NCBI RefSeq assembly: GCF_003814915.1
Contig: NZ_RKQK01000003.1
Location: 1 to 64,000, forward strand
Reading direction: 5' to 3'
Source: Pacificibacter maritimus
Lineage (GTDB): Bacteria; Pseudomonadota; Alphaproteobacteria; Rhodobacterales; Rhodobacteraceae
DNA: 64,000 nucleotides
The notes below the pieces were generated by a model. It made no database searches and was not told the origin of the DNA. It was given only the letters and a program-made list of their open reading frames with translations. Positions 26,532 through 35,763 of this stretch are shown here, one piece after another; position 1 is the stretch's first letter, and every line of letters begins with the position of its first letter. The translations under genes and the position numbers were made by a program.

Positions 26532-27125
26532 ATGTTTAAAATGCTAAAGATTGCTTTCCTCTACACGGCCCTGAGCCTTACTGCAATTGCTGCGCAGGGG
26601 TTGGATATGGCAAAAATTGACGAAATGCGCGCGGGATCAATGCGAAAGCTTGTGTTTCACAAAGATGCGAAAGATGTATCCCAGCTGCCTTTTACCACGC
26701 CCGAAGGCGAAGAATTTCAGTTATCAGATTTTCGCGGCGATTATATCTTACTGAATTTTTGGGCCACTTGGTGCGTGCCATGCCGCACAGAAATGCCTGA
26801 TCTTGATGCTCTTGCAAAAACCTATGACGGCAAAGGGTTAAAGGTTTTGACCGTTGCATCGGGGCACAATCCTTTGCCTGCGATCACTAAGTTTTATCGG
26901 GATGCAAACCTTGAAACCCTTCCGACCCTGCTGGACCCTAAGGGCAGCTTTTCCCGCGACATGGAAGTTTTGTTTCTGCCTATCACAGTATTGATTTCCC
27001 CAGAAGGACAGGAAGTCGCACGGATGAAAGGCGATGCAGAATGGTTTTCAGAGGACGCACGTCTGCTTATTGATGCCCTAATCCAAGATTCAGCGGCGCA
27101 GACGACTGGCGCTGACCATCGCTGA
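26532..27125 (+). CDS. TlpA-like thioredoxin-fold protein, exported
   Basis: A 197-residue protein. A hydrophobic N-terminal segment ([19 protein letters not shown]) acts as signal peptide or anchor. The thioredoxin-like domain (about 50-185) has W80-C81-V-P-C84 and the cis-proline in LPITVLI. TlpA/ResE-type proteins reduce disulfides in the periplasm, for instance during cytochrome maturation. An alternative ATG lies three codons in. No good ribosome-binding site precedes either. Its last 36 bases overlap the convergent PAS gene. Confidence 0.85.
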   Translation: MFKMLKIAFLYTALSLTAIAAQGLDMAKIDEMRAGSMRKLVFHKDAKDVSQLPFTTPEGEEFQLSDFRGDYILLNFWATWCVPCRTEMPDLDALAKTYDGKGLKVLTVASGHNPLPAITKFYRDANLETLPTLLDPKGSFSRDMEVLFLPITVLISPEGQEVARMKGDAEWFSEDARLLIDALIQDSAAQTTGADHR

Positions 27126-28364
27126 GTTTTTCATCACAGTTTCCAAACAGGAAGAAATTTTGTCCGCCTGAAACAGAATTTGTTCCAATGACCGATCAAT
27201 TTCTTTGTGAAATTTATCAAGTTGGTCAATCACAGGTGTCAATGAAACTGAATTTGCGCCTAAGCGGCCTGCTTCCACACGGCACAGCACACGAATAGAA
27301 TCGAGCCCCGCCACCAATTGGCGCATATCTTTCGATGAGCGCGCAAGCCCAACCACATCGCGACTAACGCCATTGAGGGCCTGCACAGCATCCTTACTAA
27401 ACTGCGTCCGTAACGCCTTTGCCTCACTGGCTACATCTACGTTACTGACGCCACCCTCGACTGCGTTATCCCTCGACATAAGGGTGTCGCTGAGCTCACC
27501 AAATAATGCCGATGCAGACACAAGAAACACAACATTCTGAACGCGCGCAGAAACTGCAGCCGATACCGTTTCCTTTTCACCCTCAATTTTGAAGCCCTTC
27601 AGGTGCCCATGCACCTCATCAGACATCAATCGATAGTTTTGTGAAATCGCTGAAATAGGGCCACCTGCAGGCTCCAATCGCGATGCGACAATGCGCATAT
27701 TTGATGGAATGCCGCGAATCGCCTTGAAAAAGCCGAAGAGCTTTTCTTGTTCAGCGCCAAGAGCCATGAGCGCTGTCGACATATCGGTTAAAGTTGTCGA
27801 AAGCTTATTGGACACGCGCCCCAATATTTTATCGCGTGCCTGCCCTTCAGCTCCCAAAGCCTGTGCTTCGAAATTCGCGTAATCGACATAGCCAAGATCC
27901 TGAATCGCTGACAAAATATGTGCAGAACTGTCTTGCGCTGAAAGGCCTGCCTTTTCCTGTTCCAAGGCGGTGGAATAGATCTGGCGAACAGCATCGAATA
28001 TGTCTGAGGACGGCTTGAAACTCATTGATAAATACCCCCCCTCAATCGGGGCCATCACACAAAAAACCCAATAGGCATCGCCCGTTTTGGATTGATTTAA
28101 AATATAGGCTGCAACTGATTTCCCGCTTTGGAGCACCGACCAGATATGGTGGAACATCCCTTTCGGCATGTCAGGATGTCGCAGTAGGCTATGAGGCGCC
28201 TTCTCTAACTCACCCCAATCAAAGCCCGACACGCGCTCAAAGGCGGAATTACCCGCAGTTATAACACCTGTTTCATCGGTGCAGGCGCATAACACCTCAT
28301 CACAATTAAATTGCACTTCAATTTGTTTGCCATGGAATGCGGAGTGATCGTGTTGAAAGCTCAT
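27090..28364 (-). CDS. PAS domain protein, possible signalling protein (Aer-like N-domain)
   Basis: A 424-residue soluble protein. Residues about 22-118 form a PAS domain of the Aer type, with GVITAGNSAFERVSGFDW, LRHPDMPKGMFHHIW and KTGDAYWVF; in Aer this fold binds FAD and senses redox state. The remaining 300 residues are mainly helical and may form coiled coils. No membrane helix, kinase, GGDEF/EAL or typical MCP hairpin signature was recognised, so the output is unknown. It is divergent from an EAL protein across a 332-base gap. Confidence 0.65.
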   Translation of the reverse strand: MSFQHDHSAFHGKQIEVQFNCDEVLCACTDETGVITAGNSAFERVSGFDWGELEKAPHSLLRHPDMPKGMFHHIWSVLQSGKSVAAYILNQSKTGDAYWVFCVMAPIEGGYLSMSFKPSSDIFDAVRQIYSTALEQEKAGLSAQDSSAHILSAIQDLGYVDYANFEAQALGAEGQARDKILGRVSNKLSTTLTDMSTALMALGAEQEKLFGFFKAIRGIPSNMRIVASRLEPAGGPISAISQNYRLMSDEVHGHLKGFKIEGEKETVSAAVSARVQNVVFLVSASALFGELSDTLMSRDNAVEGGVSNVDVASEAKALRTQFSKDAVQALNGVSRDVVGLARSSKDMRQLVAGLDSIRVLCRVEAGRLGANSVSLTPVIDQLDKFHKEIDRSLEQILFQADKISSCLETVMKNSAMVSASRLRR

Positions 28365-28696
28365 GTTCTACCCAAATCTGATTTATGCCCCATGCTACCC
28401 GCCCCGACCTTTCTATGAAGTTAACTTTGCCCGCATAGATCCCGCTTTGTGAGTCGAAAAGTTGACCTAGCGGCAATAGAAATCGACCCTGTGGAAAAAA
28501 CCTAAAATCTGTTTCAATCTTGCGCGATGCCAAGCCAAAGATGTGGTAAATTGAATAAAGTATAGCAACTTCAACACCTTGAACATTTGACATAACTTTG
28601 CGCCAAAACTGTCGAAAACTGACGAATTTACATGCTGTTATCTACTCTGGGCCATGCTGACCCAAAGGCGACATGTAGCCGTGTGAAGGAGCAGAT
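28365..28696. other. Divergent intergenic region between the PAS and EAL genes
   Basis: 332 bases with no supported gene; a reading frame on the minus strand covers most of it but lacks homology and overlaps the PAS start. The stretch is A/T-rich around 28550-28640 and should hold both promoters. GAAGGAG lies before the EAL start codon. Confidence 0.5.
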
Positions 28697-29524
28697 ATGA
28701 CCCAATCAGTACAAGCACCAAACGGATTTGATAACCCGTTGAATGCGGCAATCACGGAACGAGATCGCAATACAATGCAAATGGTCCGAGACGCGATAAA
28801 GAACAAGCAAGTGATGCTTGCCTATCAACCTGTCGTGCAAACCTGCAGACCAGATCGCCCCGCATTTCAAGAGGGGTTGTTGCGCGTTCTCGACCGCACT
28901 GGGCGCGTGATCCCCGCCCGCGAATTTATTGAAGTGGCAGAAACATCCGAAACAGGGCGCGCCTTGGACTGTTTGGCGATCGAAATAGGCCTGAAAACCT
29001 TGTTGGACCACCCAGACTTGCGCTTGTCGATAAATATGTCTGCACGCTCCATTGGATATCCACGCTGGAAAGAAACTTTGCTGAATGGGCTGAAGAAAGA
29101 CCAAACAATTGCAGAGCGCCTGATCTTGGAAATTACAGAAAGTTCCGCCATGTTAATGCCTGACTTGGTCAGCTTCTTCATGACCGAATTGCAAGCGATG
29201 GGTATTTCATTCGCACTTGATGACTTTGGCGCAGGTTATACTGCATTCCGATATTTTAAGGATTTCTACTTTGATATGGTGAAAATCGACGGCGCCTTTA
29301 TTCGCGGGATCGCGCATACGCCTGACAATCAGATTTTGACCCGCGCCCTTGTGTCCATCGCTCAACATTTTGACATGTACACGGTGGCTGAATTTGTCGA
29401 AACCAAAGAGGATGCCGAGTATCTGACCTCTATCGGGATCGACTGTTTGCAAGGTCACTACTTTGGCGCGGCAACGGTAGATCCGATTTGGAAAGCCCGT
29501 GCATCGCAAAAAATCGCCAGCTGA
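28697..29524 (+). CDS. EAL-domain protein, probable cyclic-di-GMP phosphodiesterase
   Basis: A 275-residue stand-alone EAL protein without membrane helix or sensor domain. The signature is E59-G60-L61, Gly in place of Ala. The residues needed for metal and catalysis appear kept: N113 (INMS), E145 (LEITES), D175-D176 (DDFGAGY), K197 (VKIDG), Glu in AEFVET (232-235) and Q252 (LQGHYFG). AEFVET replaces the usual AEGVET. The catalytic set suggests an active phosphodiesterase, although the variant loop could make it a binding protein. GAAGGAG gives a strong ribosome-binding site. Confidence 0.85.
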   Translation: MTQSVQAPNGFDNPLNAAITERDRNTMQMVRDAIKNKQVMLAYQPVVQTCRPDRPAFQEGLLRVLDRTGRVIPAREFIEVAETSETGRALDCLAIEIGLKTLLDHPDLRLSINMSARSIGYPRWKETLLNGLKKDQTIAERLILEITESSAMLMPDLVSFFMTELQAMGISFALDDFGAGYTAFRYFKDFYFDMVKIDGAFIRGIAHTPDNQILTRALVSIAQHFDMYTVAEFVETKEDAEYLTSIGIDCLQGHYFGAATVDPIWKARASQKIAS

Positions 29525-29671
29525 TCAATTTGCTTGCGCCATAAGTGCGACCACCATTGCGTAAAGTAAACTTGCACCATACTCTCTTTATAGGGGAGTT
29601 CTAAAGTTGGTAAAACGTGGCTTGAGCTCGCGATCTCCCCCTGCGAAATACTAAGGAGAGATAGCAAAATC

Positions 29672-30847
29672 ATGACCAATGTCGTAATCGCCTCTGCTGC
29701 GCGAACACCTGTCGGTAGCTTTTCTGGCGCCTTCGCCAACACCCCTGCACATGAACTCGGTGCCACCGTTTTAGAAGCCCTTGTTGCCCGTGCGGGTATC
29801 GAAAAACACGAGGTAAACGAGACAATTTTGGGCCAAGTCTTGACCGCAGGCCAAGGACAAAATCCTGCGCGTCAGGCGCATATTCTGGCTGGCTTGTCAC
29901 AAGAGGCGTCAGCTTGGAGCATAAATCAAGTCTGTGGTTCAGGCCTGCGTACAGTCGCGCTTGCAGCGCAACATATTATGCTGGGTGATGCCGATATCAT
30001 TTGCGCAGGCGGGCAAGAAAACATGTCTATGTCGCCCCATGTGGCAAACCTGCGAGCGGGTCACAAAATGGGCGATATGCAGTTTATCGACTCGATGATC
30101 AAAGATGGTCTTTGGGATGCCTTTAACGGCTACCATATGGGCATCACCGCTGAAAACGTCGCAAAACAGTGGGATATCAATCGCGAAACACAAGATGCTT
30201 TCGCACTCGCATCGCAAAACAAAGCTGAAGCTGCACAGCTAGCTGGTAAATTTGTCGACGAGATTGTTCCTTTCACCGTCAAAACACGTCGCAGCGAAAC
30301 GGTTGTCGATGCAGATGAATACATCCGTCATGGCGCGACACTCGAAAGCCTGCAAAAATTGCGTGCAGCCTTTGATCGCGAAGGCACAGTCACAGCCGGC
30401 AATGCTTCGGGTATCAATGATGGTGCCGCAGGCGTGCTTTTGATGTCGGCAGACAATGCCGCAAAAAGAGGCATCAAACCGCTGGCGCGCATTGCCTCAT
30501 ATGCGACCGCAGGCCTTGATCCATCAATCATGGGTGTCGGCCCTATTCACGCTTCTAAGAAAGCACTCGAAAAAGCGGGTTGGAAAGCCGAAGATCTTGA
30601 TCTCGTCGAAGCCAACGAAGCCTTCGCGGCGCAGGCTTGCGCTGTCAACAAAGACATGGGCTGGAACCCAGAGGTGGTGAATGTCAATGGCGGCGCTATC
30701 GCGATTGGTCACCCAATTGGCGCTTCTGGTGCTCGTATCTTGAATACTTTGCTGTTCGAAATGCAACGCCGCGACGCGAAGAAAGGTCTTGCGACCCTAT
30801 GTATCGGTGGCGGCATGGGCGTGGCCCTTTGCGTCGAGCGCGATTGA
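29672..30847 (+). CDS. phaA: Acetyl-CoA C-acetyltransferase (beta-ketothiolase)
   Basis: A 391-residue thiolase that condenses two acetyl-CoA to acetoacetyl-CoA. Catalytic residues are C88 in [11 protein letters not shown], the histidine of [17 protein letters not shown] (about 347) and a cysteine in [10 protein letters not shown] (about 377). Full-length PhaA/AtoB match. AAGGAGAG precedes the ATG. It is followed by phaB, so the product probably feeds polyhydroxybutyrate or acetoacetyl-CoA metabolism. The polymer synthase phaC is not in the window. Confidence 0.96.
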   Translation: MTNVVIASAARTPVGSFSGAFANTPAHELGATVLEALVARAGIEKHEVNETILGQVLTAGQGQNPARQAHILAGLSQEASAWSINQVCGSGLRTVALAAQHIMLGDADIICAGGQENMSMSPHVANLRAGHKMGDMQFIDSMIKDGLWDAFNGYHMGITAENVAKQWDINRETQDAFALASQNKAEAAQLAGKFVDEIVPFTVKTRRSETVVDADEYIRHGATLESLQKLRAAFDREGTVTAGNASGINDGAAGVLLMSADNAAKRGIKPLARIASYATAGLDPSIMGVGPIHASKKALEKAGWKAEDLDLVEANEAFAAQACAVNKDMGWNPEVVNVNGGAIAIGHPIGASGARILNTLLFEMQRRDAKKGLATLCIGGGMGVALCVERD

Positions 30848-30854
30848 TCCATGA

Positions 30855-30880
30855 ACCGCACAGCCCATGCGCTGTGCGGT
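30855..30880 (+). promoter_or_regulatory. Perfect hairpin between phaA and phaB
   Basis: ACCGCACAGC (30855-30864) pairs without mismatch with GCTGTGCGGT (30871-30880) over a six-base loop. A short T-stretch follows ten bases on. It could partially terminate or protect the phaA transcript and so set the phaA:phaB ratio. Confidence 0.45.
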
Positions 30881-30921
30881 GCTGCTATTTTCTAGAGGAA
30901 TTATAAGAAAGGGAGGGCACT

Positions 30922-31644
30922 ATGGCTAAAGTTGCGGTGGTAACAGGAGGCACCCGCGGAATCGGAGCCGCTATTGCAAAAGCGTTGAAAAACGAAGGCT
31001 ATCACGTGGCTGCAAATTATGCAGGCAACGATGAAGCCGCAAAAGCATTCTCAGCCGATACGGGAATACAGACCTTTAAATGGGATGTGTCGGATTACGA
31101 AGCCTCTAAATCTGGGCTTGCAGAGGTAGAGGCGGCTTTGGGGCCCGTTGATATCGTGGTTGCAAACGCTGGGATCACACGGGATGCCCCCTTTCACAAG
31201 ATGACCCCCGAACAATGGACTCAAGTCATCGACACCAATTTAACAGGTGTATTTAACACAGTTCATCCCGTTTGGCCGGGCATGAGAGAGCGCAAATTTG
31301 GGCGCGTCATCGTGATCTCATCTATCAATGGGCAAAAAGGTCAATTTGCGCAGGTTAATTATGCTGCAACCAAAGCGGGCGATTTGGGGATTGTGAAATC
31401 CTTAGCTCAAGAGGGTGCCCGCGCAGGCATCACCGCCAATGCAGTTTGTCCTGGCTATATCGCAACAGATATGGTGATGGCGATACCAGAAGAGGTTCGC
31501 ACCAAAATCATCTCGGGAATTCCTGCGGGTAGATTTGGCGATCCTGATGAAATCGCGCGCTGCGTCACGTTTTTAGCAAGTGACGACTCTGGCTTTATAA
31601 ATGGCTCGACCTTGTCGGCAAACGGCGCACAAATTTGCAGCTAA
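30922..31644 (+). CDS. phaB: Acetoacetyl-CoA reductase
   Basis: A 240-residue short-chain dehydrogenase reducing acetoacetyl-CoA to (R)-3-hydroxybutyryl-CoA with NADPH. The cofactor loop is TGGTRGIGAAIA (8-19); the catalytic triad is S134, Y147 and K151 (VNYAATK). PGYIATDMVMAIPEE and a C-terminal NGAQICS are typical of PhaB. GGGAGG precedes the ATG. It lies 74 bases behind phaA and shares its terminator at 31667. Confidence 0.95.
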   Translation: MAKVAVVTGGTRGIGAAIAKALKNEGYHVAANYAGNDEAAKAFSADTGIQTFKWDVSDYEASKSGLAEVEAALGPVDIVVANAGITRDAPFHKMTPEQWTQVIDTNLTGVFNTVHPVWPGMRERKFGRVIVISSINGQKGQFAQVNYAATKAGDLGIVKSLAQEGARAGITANAVCPGYIATDMVMAIPEEVRTKIISGIPAGRFGDPDEIARCVTFLASDDSGFINGSTLSANGAQICS

Positions 31645-31666
31645 TGCTGCGCAGGCCATAAAAAAT

Positions 31667-31694
31667 AAGCCCCTCTTTTACGGAAGTGGGGCTT
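31667..31694 (+). terminator. Terminator of phaAB
   Basis: AAGCCCC pairs with GGGGCTT across a 14-base loop, preceded by A's and followed by a short T-rich tail (GTTATTG). Confidence 0.6.
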
Positions 31695-31733
31695 GTTATT
31701 GACACCGACTAAAAACGGTGCACAAGCCTACAT

Positions 31734-32600
31734 ATGACACAAAAATCAGCGACACTTGTTGGCCTTTGCGCCATTATTCTTTGGGCTCTTCTGGCTTTAT
31801 TTACAGTCGGAACAGATCCGATTCCCCCCTTGCAGTTGAATGCAATGTGTTTTGCATTGGGCAGCATAATTGGATTTATTTGGCTGGCTTGGACCGACAA
31901 ATGGAGCGATCTGAGAACCATCCCCCTATCTGTCTATGCCTTTGGTACTGTTGGATTATTTGGATATCACTTTTTATATTTTTCAGCCCTGCGCGCAGCG
32001 CCCCCAGCAGAAGCGGGGCTGATTGCTTATCTTTGGCCTCTGCTCATCGTGCTGTTTTCTGGCCTTTTGCCCAATGAAAAACTGAAAGCCCTGCACATCC
32101 TCGGAGCGATCGTGTCCTTTTCGGGGGCCAGCTTGATCGTGGCAGCAGGCGCAGACTTTAGTGTGGAAAACATATTTGGCTATGCTTTGGCCTTGGCCTG
32201 CGCGTTTACGTGGTCTGGATATTCAGTGCTATCGCGCCGTCTTGGCACAATTTCAACGGCTTCCGTGGTGGTATTTTGTTCGGCGACCGCTGTGTTATCA
32301 GCTTTGGCGCATTTGGCATTGGAAACAACGGCTTGGCCGACAGCACCTATCGGCTGGGTATCCGTTTTGGGTCTCGGATTAGGCCCAGTCGGCGCTGCAT
32401 TTTATTTGTGGGATATCGGGGTGAAACGCGGCAACATCCAAGTCTTGGGTGTTCTATCTTACGCAGCCCCATTGCTATCGACTTTCGTCCTAATCGTAGC
32501 AGGCGTAGCGCAGGCGCGTATGTCATTGATCGTTGCCGCCATTTTGATTGCGACAGGCGCCGGCTTGGCAGCTTTTGCGAGCCGCCAAACCGAAGGATAA
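31734..32600 (+). CDS. DMT/EamA family transporter (YddG-like)
   Basis: A 288-residue inner-membrane protein with about ten predicted helices in two EamA repeats (about 5-135 and 150-285). APPAEAGLIAYLWPLLIVLF and LGLGPVGAAFYLWDIGVKRG resemble the YddG-type aromatic or neutral amino-acid exporters. The substrate cannot be fixed from sequence. It stands alone behind the phaAB terminator and ends three bases before the convergent ydcH-like gene. Confidence 0.8.
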   Translation: MTQKSATLVGLCAIILWALLALFTVGTDPIPPLQLNAMCFALGSIIGFIWLAWTDKWSDLRTIPLSVYAFGTVGLFGYHFLYFSALRAAPPAEAGLIAYLWPLLIVLFSGLLPNEKLKALHILGAIVSFSGASLIVAAGADFSVENIFGYALALACAFTWSGYSVLSRRLGTISTASVVVFCSATAVLSALAHLALETTAWPTAPIGWVSVLGLGLGPVGAAFYLWDIGVKRGNIQVLGVLSYAAPLLSTFVLIVAGVAQARMSLIVAAILIATGAGLAAFASRQTEG

Positions 32601-32602
32601 GT

Positions 32603-32770
32603 TTAGGTAGAGGAGAGACGTGAAATTTCTTCTTTAATACGAAGTTTTTGTTTTTTCAGATCTACAATCCGCAGGTCATCGGTGCCTGGGGCACGCTGCT
32701 CATGTTCGACGGCTTCGGAGAGACTTTGGTGTTTTTTCTTCAACTCGTGGATGTGGGAACTCAAATTCAT
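32603..32770 (-). CDS. YdcH family protein (DUF465)
   Basis: A 55-residue, strongly charged, helical protein starting MNLSSHIHELKKKHQSLSEAVE, with KLRIKEEISRLSS at the end. It matches the YdcH/DUF465 family of short coiled-coil proteins, unknown function, very common in alphaproteobacteria. The ATG at 32770 is preceded by GAGGAT at good spacing; the longer frame upstream lacks family similarity. Confidence 0.8.
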   Translation of the reverse strand: MNLSSHIHELKKKHQSLSEAVEHEQRAPGTDDLRIVDLKKQKLRIKEEISRLSST

Positions 32771-32909
32771 TACATATCCTCTTCTGTGCTGATGATCGGC
32801 CAAGTATGTAGGCCGCATGACAAGTCGAGCATATTTTTTGCTCTGTGTCACCTCTGTGTTACGAAAAACTTCGTAGGTCTAGATTGATGCGCTAAACCTT
32901 GCCAAAAGG

Positions 32910-33668
32910 TTAATCCCCCCAACCCAAAGCAGCGGAATGTCGCAAAATAGCTAAGGCTTGTTCACTATAGCTATCCCCATCCCTTTCATGGCGTGGGCCA
33001 TCATGCATACGCAGTGGGGCTTCCAACACGAAATCAGCACGCCCTAATTTGCGAGCCTGCACAATCACAAGGCGCGCCTCGCGATCACTGCGCGCTTGGA
33101 TAGGTCGCACCCGCACAGAGCCAAGTCGCCCATGTAAATTTGCCAAAATATCCAGCAATCGGTCAGCTTTTTGGATCATTGTAAAATACCCGCGCGGACC
33201 CAAACGCTTTGACGCCAGATCAATCCATGTCTCAAGCGGTGTTTCGCCGCTGACGGCAACATTGCGCCCCTCATCATTCGAGGCGGTGAATTTGTTTTTC
33301 AGGTAATAGGGCGGATTGGCGATGACGTGATCAAACCGTCGATCGCGCACAGACAAGGGCATAGACTGAATATCAGCTTGGACCACTTCCATATCAGCGC
33401 CGTTACGCACCGCATTTCTGCGCGCGAGATCTGCATAAAGTCCCTGCATTTCAACGCCAACAAAGGACAATCCAGAGACACGCGCGTTAAGACACAAAGA
33501 TGCGGCCCCTGCCCCACAGCCCAGTTCTAAAACGGTCTGTCCTGCCTGTGCGGGGGTGGCAGCGGCCAGCAAAACGGGATCAATACCTGCGCGATACCCC
33601 TTTGCAGGCTGAAGCAGTTTCACGCGCCCCATCAAAAAATCATCACAGGTCTCTGATGTCGCGATCAC
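32910..33668 (-). CDS. TrmN6-like N6-adenine methyltransferase
   Basis: A 252-residue SAM-dependent methyltransferase. The SAM-binding motif I is VLELGCGAGAAS (46-57), and the N-methylase catalytic motif NPPY is at 118-121. The closest described relative is TrmN6/YfiC, which methylates A37 of tRNA1-Val. Several alphaproteobacterial paralogues exist, so the exact RNA target is not certain. It overlaps the DUF2007 gene by four bases; that gene is upstream and co-transcribed. Confidence 0.8.
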   Translation of the reverse strand: MIATSETCDDFLMGRVKLLQPAKGYRAGIDPVLLAAATPAQAGQTVLELGCGAGAASLCLNARVSGLSFVGVEMQGLYADLARRNAVRNGADMEVVQADIQSMPLSVRDRRFDHVIANPPYYLKNKFTASNDEGRNVAVSGETPLETWIDLASKRLGPRGYFTMIQKADRLLDILANLHGRLGSVRVRPIQARSDREARLVIVQARKLGRADFVLEAPLRMHDGPRHERDGDSYSEQALAILRHSAALGWGD

Positions 33669-33883
33669 TCGGCTTCCAATTCAAAATCATTTTCGATCAA
33701 GATTCGGCGCGCTTGGGCCAGATCAGCGTCTAACACCATCAAGCGGCGCGGCAATATGCCTATGGATCCTTCGAGGACGCTCATATGGACGTCCATTTCA
33801 AAGCAGTTTATATCCTCATCCGAGAGCAAGGCTTTCGCATAGATGATTTGCATCGGGTTGTTTGTGCGTAGAAGCTGTTTCAT
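33665..33883 (-). CDS. DUF2007 domain protein
   Basis: A 72-residue protein matching the DUF2007 putative signal-transducing domain: MKQLLRTNNPMQIIYAKALL, then CFEMDVHMSVLEGSIG and a C-terminal ARRILIENDFE. Its fold resembles small ferredoxin-like/PII-type modules; function is unknown. It precedes and overlaps the TrmN6-like gene (four bases), so the two are coupled. It is divergent from the polyprenyl synthase gene. Confidence 0.75.
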   Translation of the reverse strand: MKQLLRTNNPMQIIYAKALLSDEDINCFEMDVHMSVLEGSIGILPRRLMVLDADLAQARRILIENDFELEAE

Positions 33884-33936
33884 GATTCCGATTTAACGAC
33901 AGACCTATGGGTTTGTCGAGTGAAGGACGCGGCCAT

Positions 33937-34935
33937 ATGGGCATGGATAACGTAACCGTTAAACCACACGAAAAACTGGCATTGGCGCTGGAGGCCGAAC
34001 TGGCCGCCGTCAACACGCTCATCCGCGACCGCATGGCATCGAAACATGCCCCACGTATTCCCGAAGTGACGGCGCATTTGGTCGAAGCTGGTGGCAAACG
34101 CTTGCGCCCGATGTTGACCTTAGCAGCAGCAAAAGCCTGTGGATATACAGGGCCTTACCACATTCATTTGGCCGCAACGGTTGAATTCATTCATACGGCG
34201 ACTTTGCTGCATGATGATGTAGTTGATGAAAGCGCCCAGCGCCGTGGTCGCCCTACGGCCAATCTTTTGTGGGACAATAAATCATCTGTTTTGGTGGGCG
34301 ACTACCTGTTTGCGCGGTCTTTTCAATTGATGACCGAATGCAATTCCATGCGCGTCATGCATATTTTATCGGGCGCCTCGGCGACGATTGCAGAAGGCGA
34401 AGTGTTACAGCTGACCGCAGCGCAAGACCTAAGCACCAGTGAAGATATTTATCTGCAAGTTGTGCGCGGCAAAACCGCAGCGCTGTTTTCTGCTGCCACA
34501 GAAGTGGGTGGTGTCATTGCCGATGCAGACCCCACTGTGGTGCAAGCGCTTTTCGATTACGGCGATGCTTTGGGCGTGTCTTTCCAGATTGTCGATGACC
34601 TGCTTGATTTTGAGGGCACAGGCCAGACAGGTAAAAATATCGGCGATGATTTCCGCGAACGTAAATTGACCCTGCCCATGATCAAAGCCATCGCCAAAGC
34701 GGATGCGACAGAGCGTGCTTTTTGGGTGAAAACCATCGAAAAAGGCAAGCAAGACGATGGCGATCTGGATCATGCGATCAATATTTTACGAAAACACAAT
34801 GCCCTAGCGGATACGCGCCTTGTCGCACTGGATTGGGCCGACAAAGCCAAAGCCGCTTTGCTGGCGCTACCTGAAAGCGAGATTCGCCAGATGCTCAGTG
34901 ATATTGCCGATTACGTGGTCGCCCGATTGCGCTGA
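33937..34935 (+). CDS. Polyprenyl diphosphate synthase (octaprenyl/decaprenyl type)
   Basis: A 332-residue trans-isoprenyl diphosphate synthase making the side chain of ubiquinone. Both aspartate-rich motifs are present: LLHDDVVDESAQRRGRPT (D93-D94-x2-D97) and FQIVDDLLDFEG. GGKRLRP binds isopentenyl diphosphate. The small residue two positions before the first motif region fits long-chain products. The ATG at 33937 is preferred: AAGGA precedes it, whereas the frame extends ten codons further without such a site. Together with ubiA downstream in the window it supplies ubiquinone synthesis. Confidence 0.9.
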   Translation: MGMDNVTVKPHEKLALALEAELAAVNTLIRDRMASKHAPRIPEVTAHLVEAGGKRLRPMLTLAAAKACGYTGPYHIHLAATVEFIHTATLLHDDVVDESAQRRGRPTANLLWDNKSSVLVGDYLFARSFQLMTECNSMRVMHILSGASATIAEGEVLQLTAAQDLSTSEDIYLQVVRGKTAALFSAATEVGGVIADADPTVVQALFDYGDALGVSFQIVDDLLDFEGTGQTGKNIGDDFRERKLTLPMIKAIAKADATERAFWVKTIEKGKQDDGDLDHAINILRKHNALADTRLVALDWADKAKAALLALPESEIRQMLSDIADYVVARLR

Positions 34936-34938
34936 TCG

Positions 34939-35763
34939 TTAGGGCAGCGTCGTCGCGGCTTTAACCCACCACCATGGATTGCTTTGGCTGATCTGTGCGG
35001 CCGCGTCCTGTGCCGTGGCGCGGTCGGGATAAATCGCAAAGCAGGTTGCGCCAGATCCAGACATGCGCGTCAAAAGCACATCGGGGGACAGAGCCAAAGA
35101 CACCAAAACAGCCGCGATTTCGGGGGCGAGTTTGGCTGCTGGTTCTTGCAAATCATTGCGCTGGGTACCCAGCCAATCCACAAAGGCCAAACTATCGGGC
35201 CATTCGGGCAACGTATCTGGCATCGGCGCGTTATCTTTGCGATCCAAGCGCTTAAACACATTTGGGGTCGCCACTTCGACCCGAGGGTTGACCAGAACCA
35301 AATGCAAAGCAGGCAGCGGCGTTTCAACCAAATCATTGCCTATGCCGCGCATTCTTGCAGATTTAGACGCCAAGCAGACAGGCACATCAGCGCCCAGTAA
35401 GAGCGCATGATCGTGGCCCATCAGAGGGCCTCCCAAACGTGCAGCAGCGCGCAGGGCGGCTGCCGCATCAGCAGAGCCACCACCGATCCCTGATGACGGG
35501 GGCAGATGTTTATCCAGCGTTAGAGCCATCGGATACCCGCAAGCCTCTGCCGCTTTCACAACCAAATTGCTGCCATCTGTAGGCACGCCTTGGGCAAAAG
35601 GCCCTTCAACAGTAAGGCTTGTGTGCTGCGCAGCCTCTGCTGTGACCTGATCGCCGACATCGACAAAGGCAACAAGGCTATCGAGCAGATGATACCCATC
35701 GTTTCTTTGCCCTGTCACATGCAGCGACAGGTTAATTTTCGCGGGCGCAAAGACTTTAACCAT
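34939..35763 (-). CDS. ispE: 4-diphosphocytidyl-2-C-methyl-D-erythritol kinase
   Basis: A 274-residue GHMP kinase of the non-mevalonate isoprenoid pathway. It begins MVKVFAPAKINLSLHVTG and has the GHMP motif LPPSSGIGGGSADAAAAL (about 87-104) and a C-terminal RMSGSGATCFA. The ATG at 35763 overlaps the preceding TPR gene's end by eight bases, in a translationally coupled pair. An in-frame upstream start exists within the TPR gene and is not used. Confidence 0.95.
   Translation of the reverse strand: MVKVFAPAKINLSLHVTGQRNDGYHLLDSLVAFVDVGDQVTAEAAQHTSLTVEGPFAQGVPTDGSNLVVKAAEACGYPMALTLDKHLPPSSGIGGGSADAAAALRAAARLGGPLMGHDHALLLGADVPVCLASKSARMRGIGNDLVETPLPALHLVLVNPRVEVATPNVFKRLDRKDNAPMPDTLPEWPDSLAFVDWLGTQRNDLQEPAAKLAPEIAAVLVSLALSPDVLLTRMSGSGATCFAIYPDRATAQDAAAQISQSNPWWWVKAATTLP

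Noticed and set aside
28318-28593. A 91-codon frame on the minus strand upstream of the PAS gene
   Set aside because: Overlaps the PAS start in another frame, no ribosome-binding site and no family; treated as part of the divergent regulatory gap.
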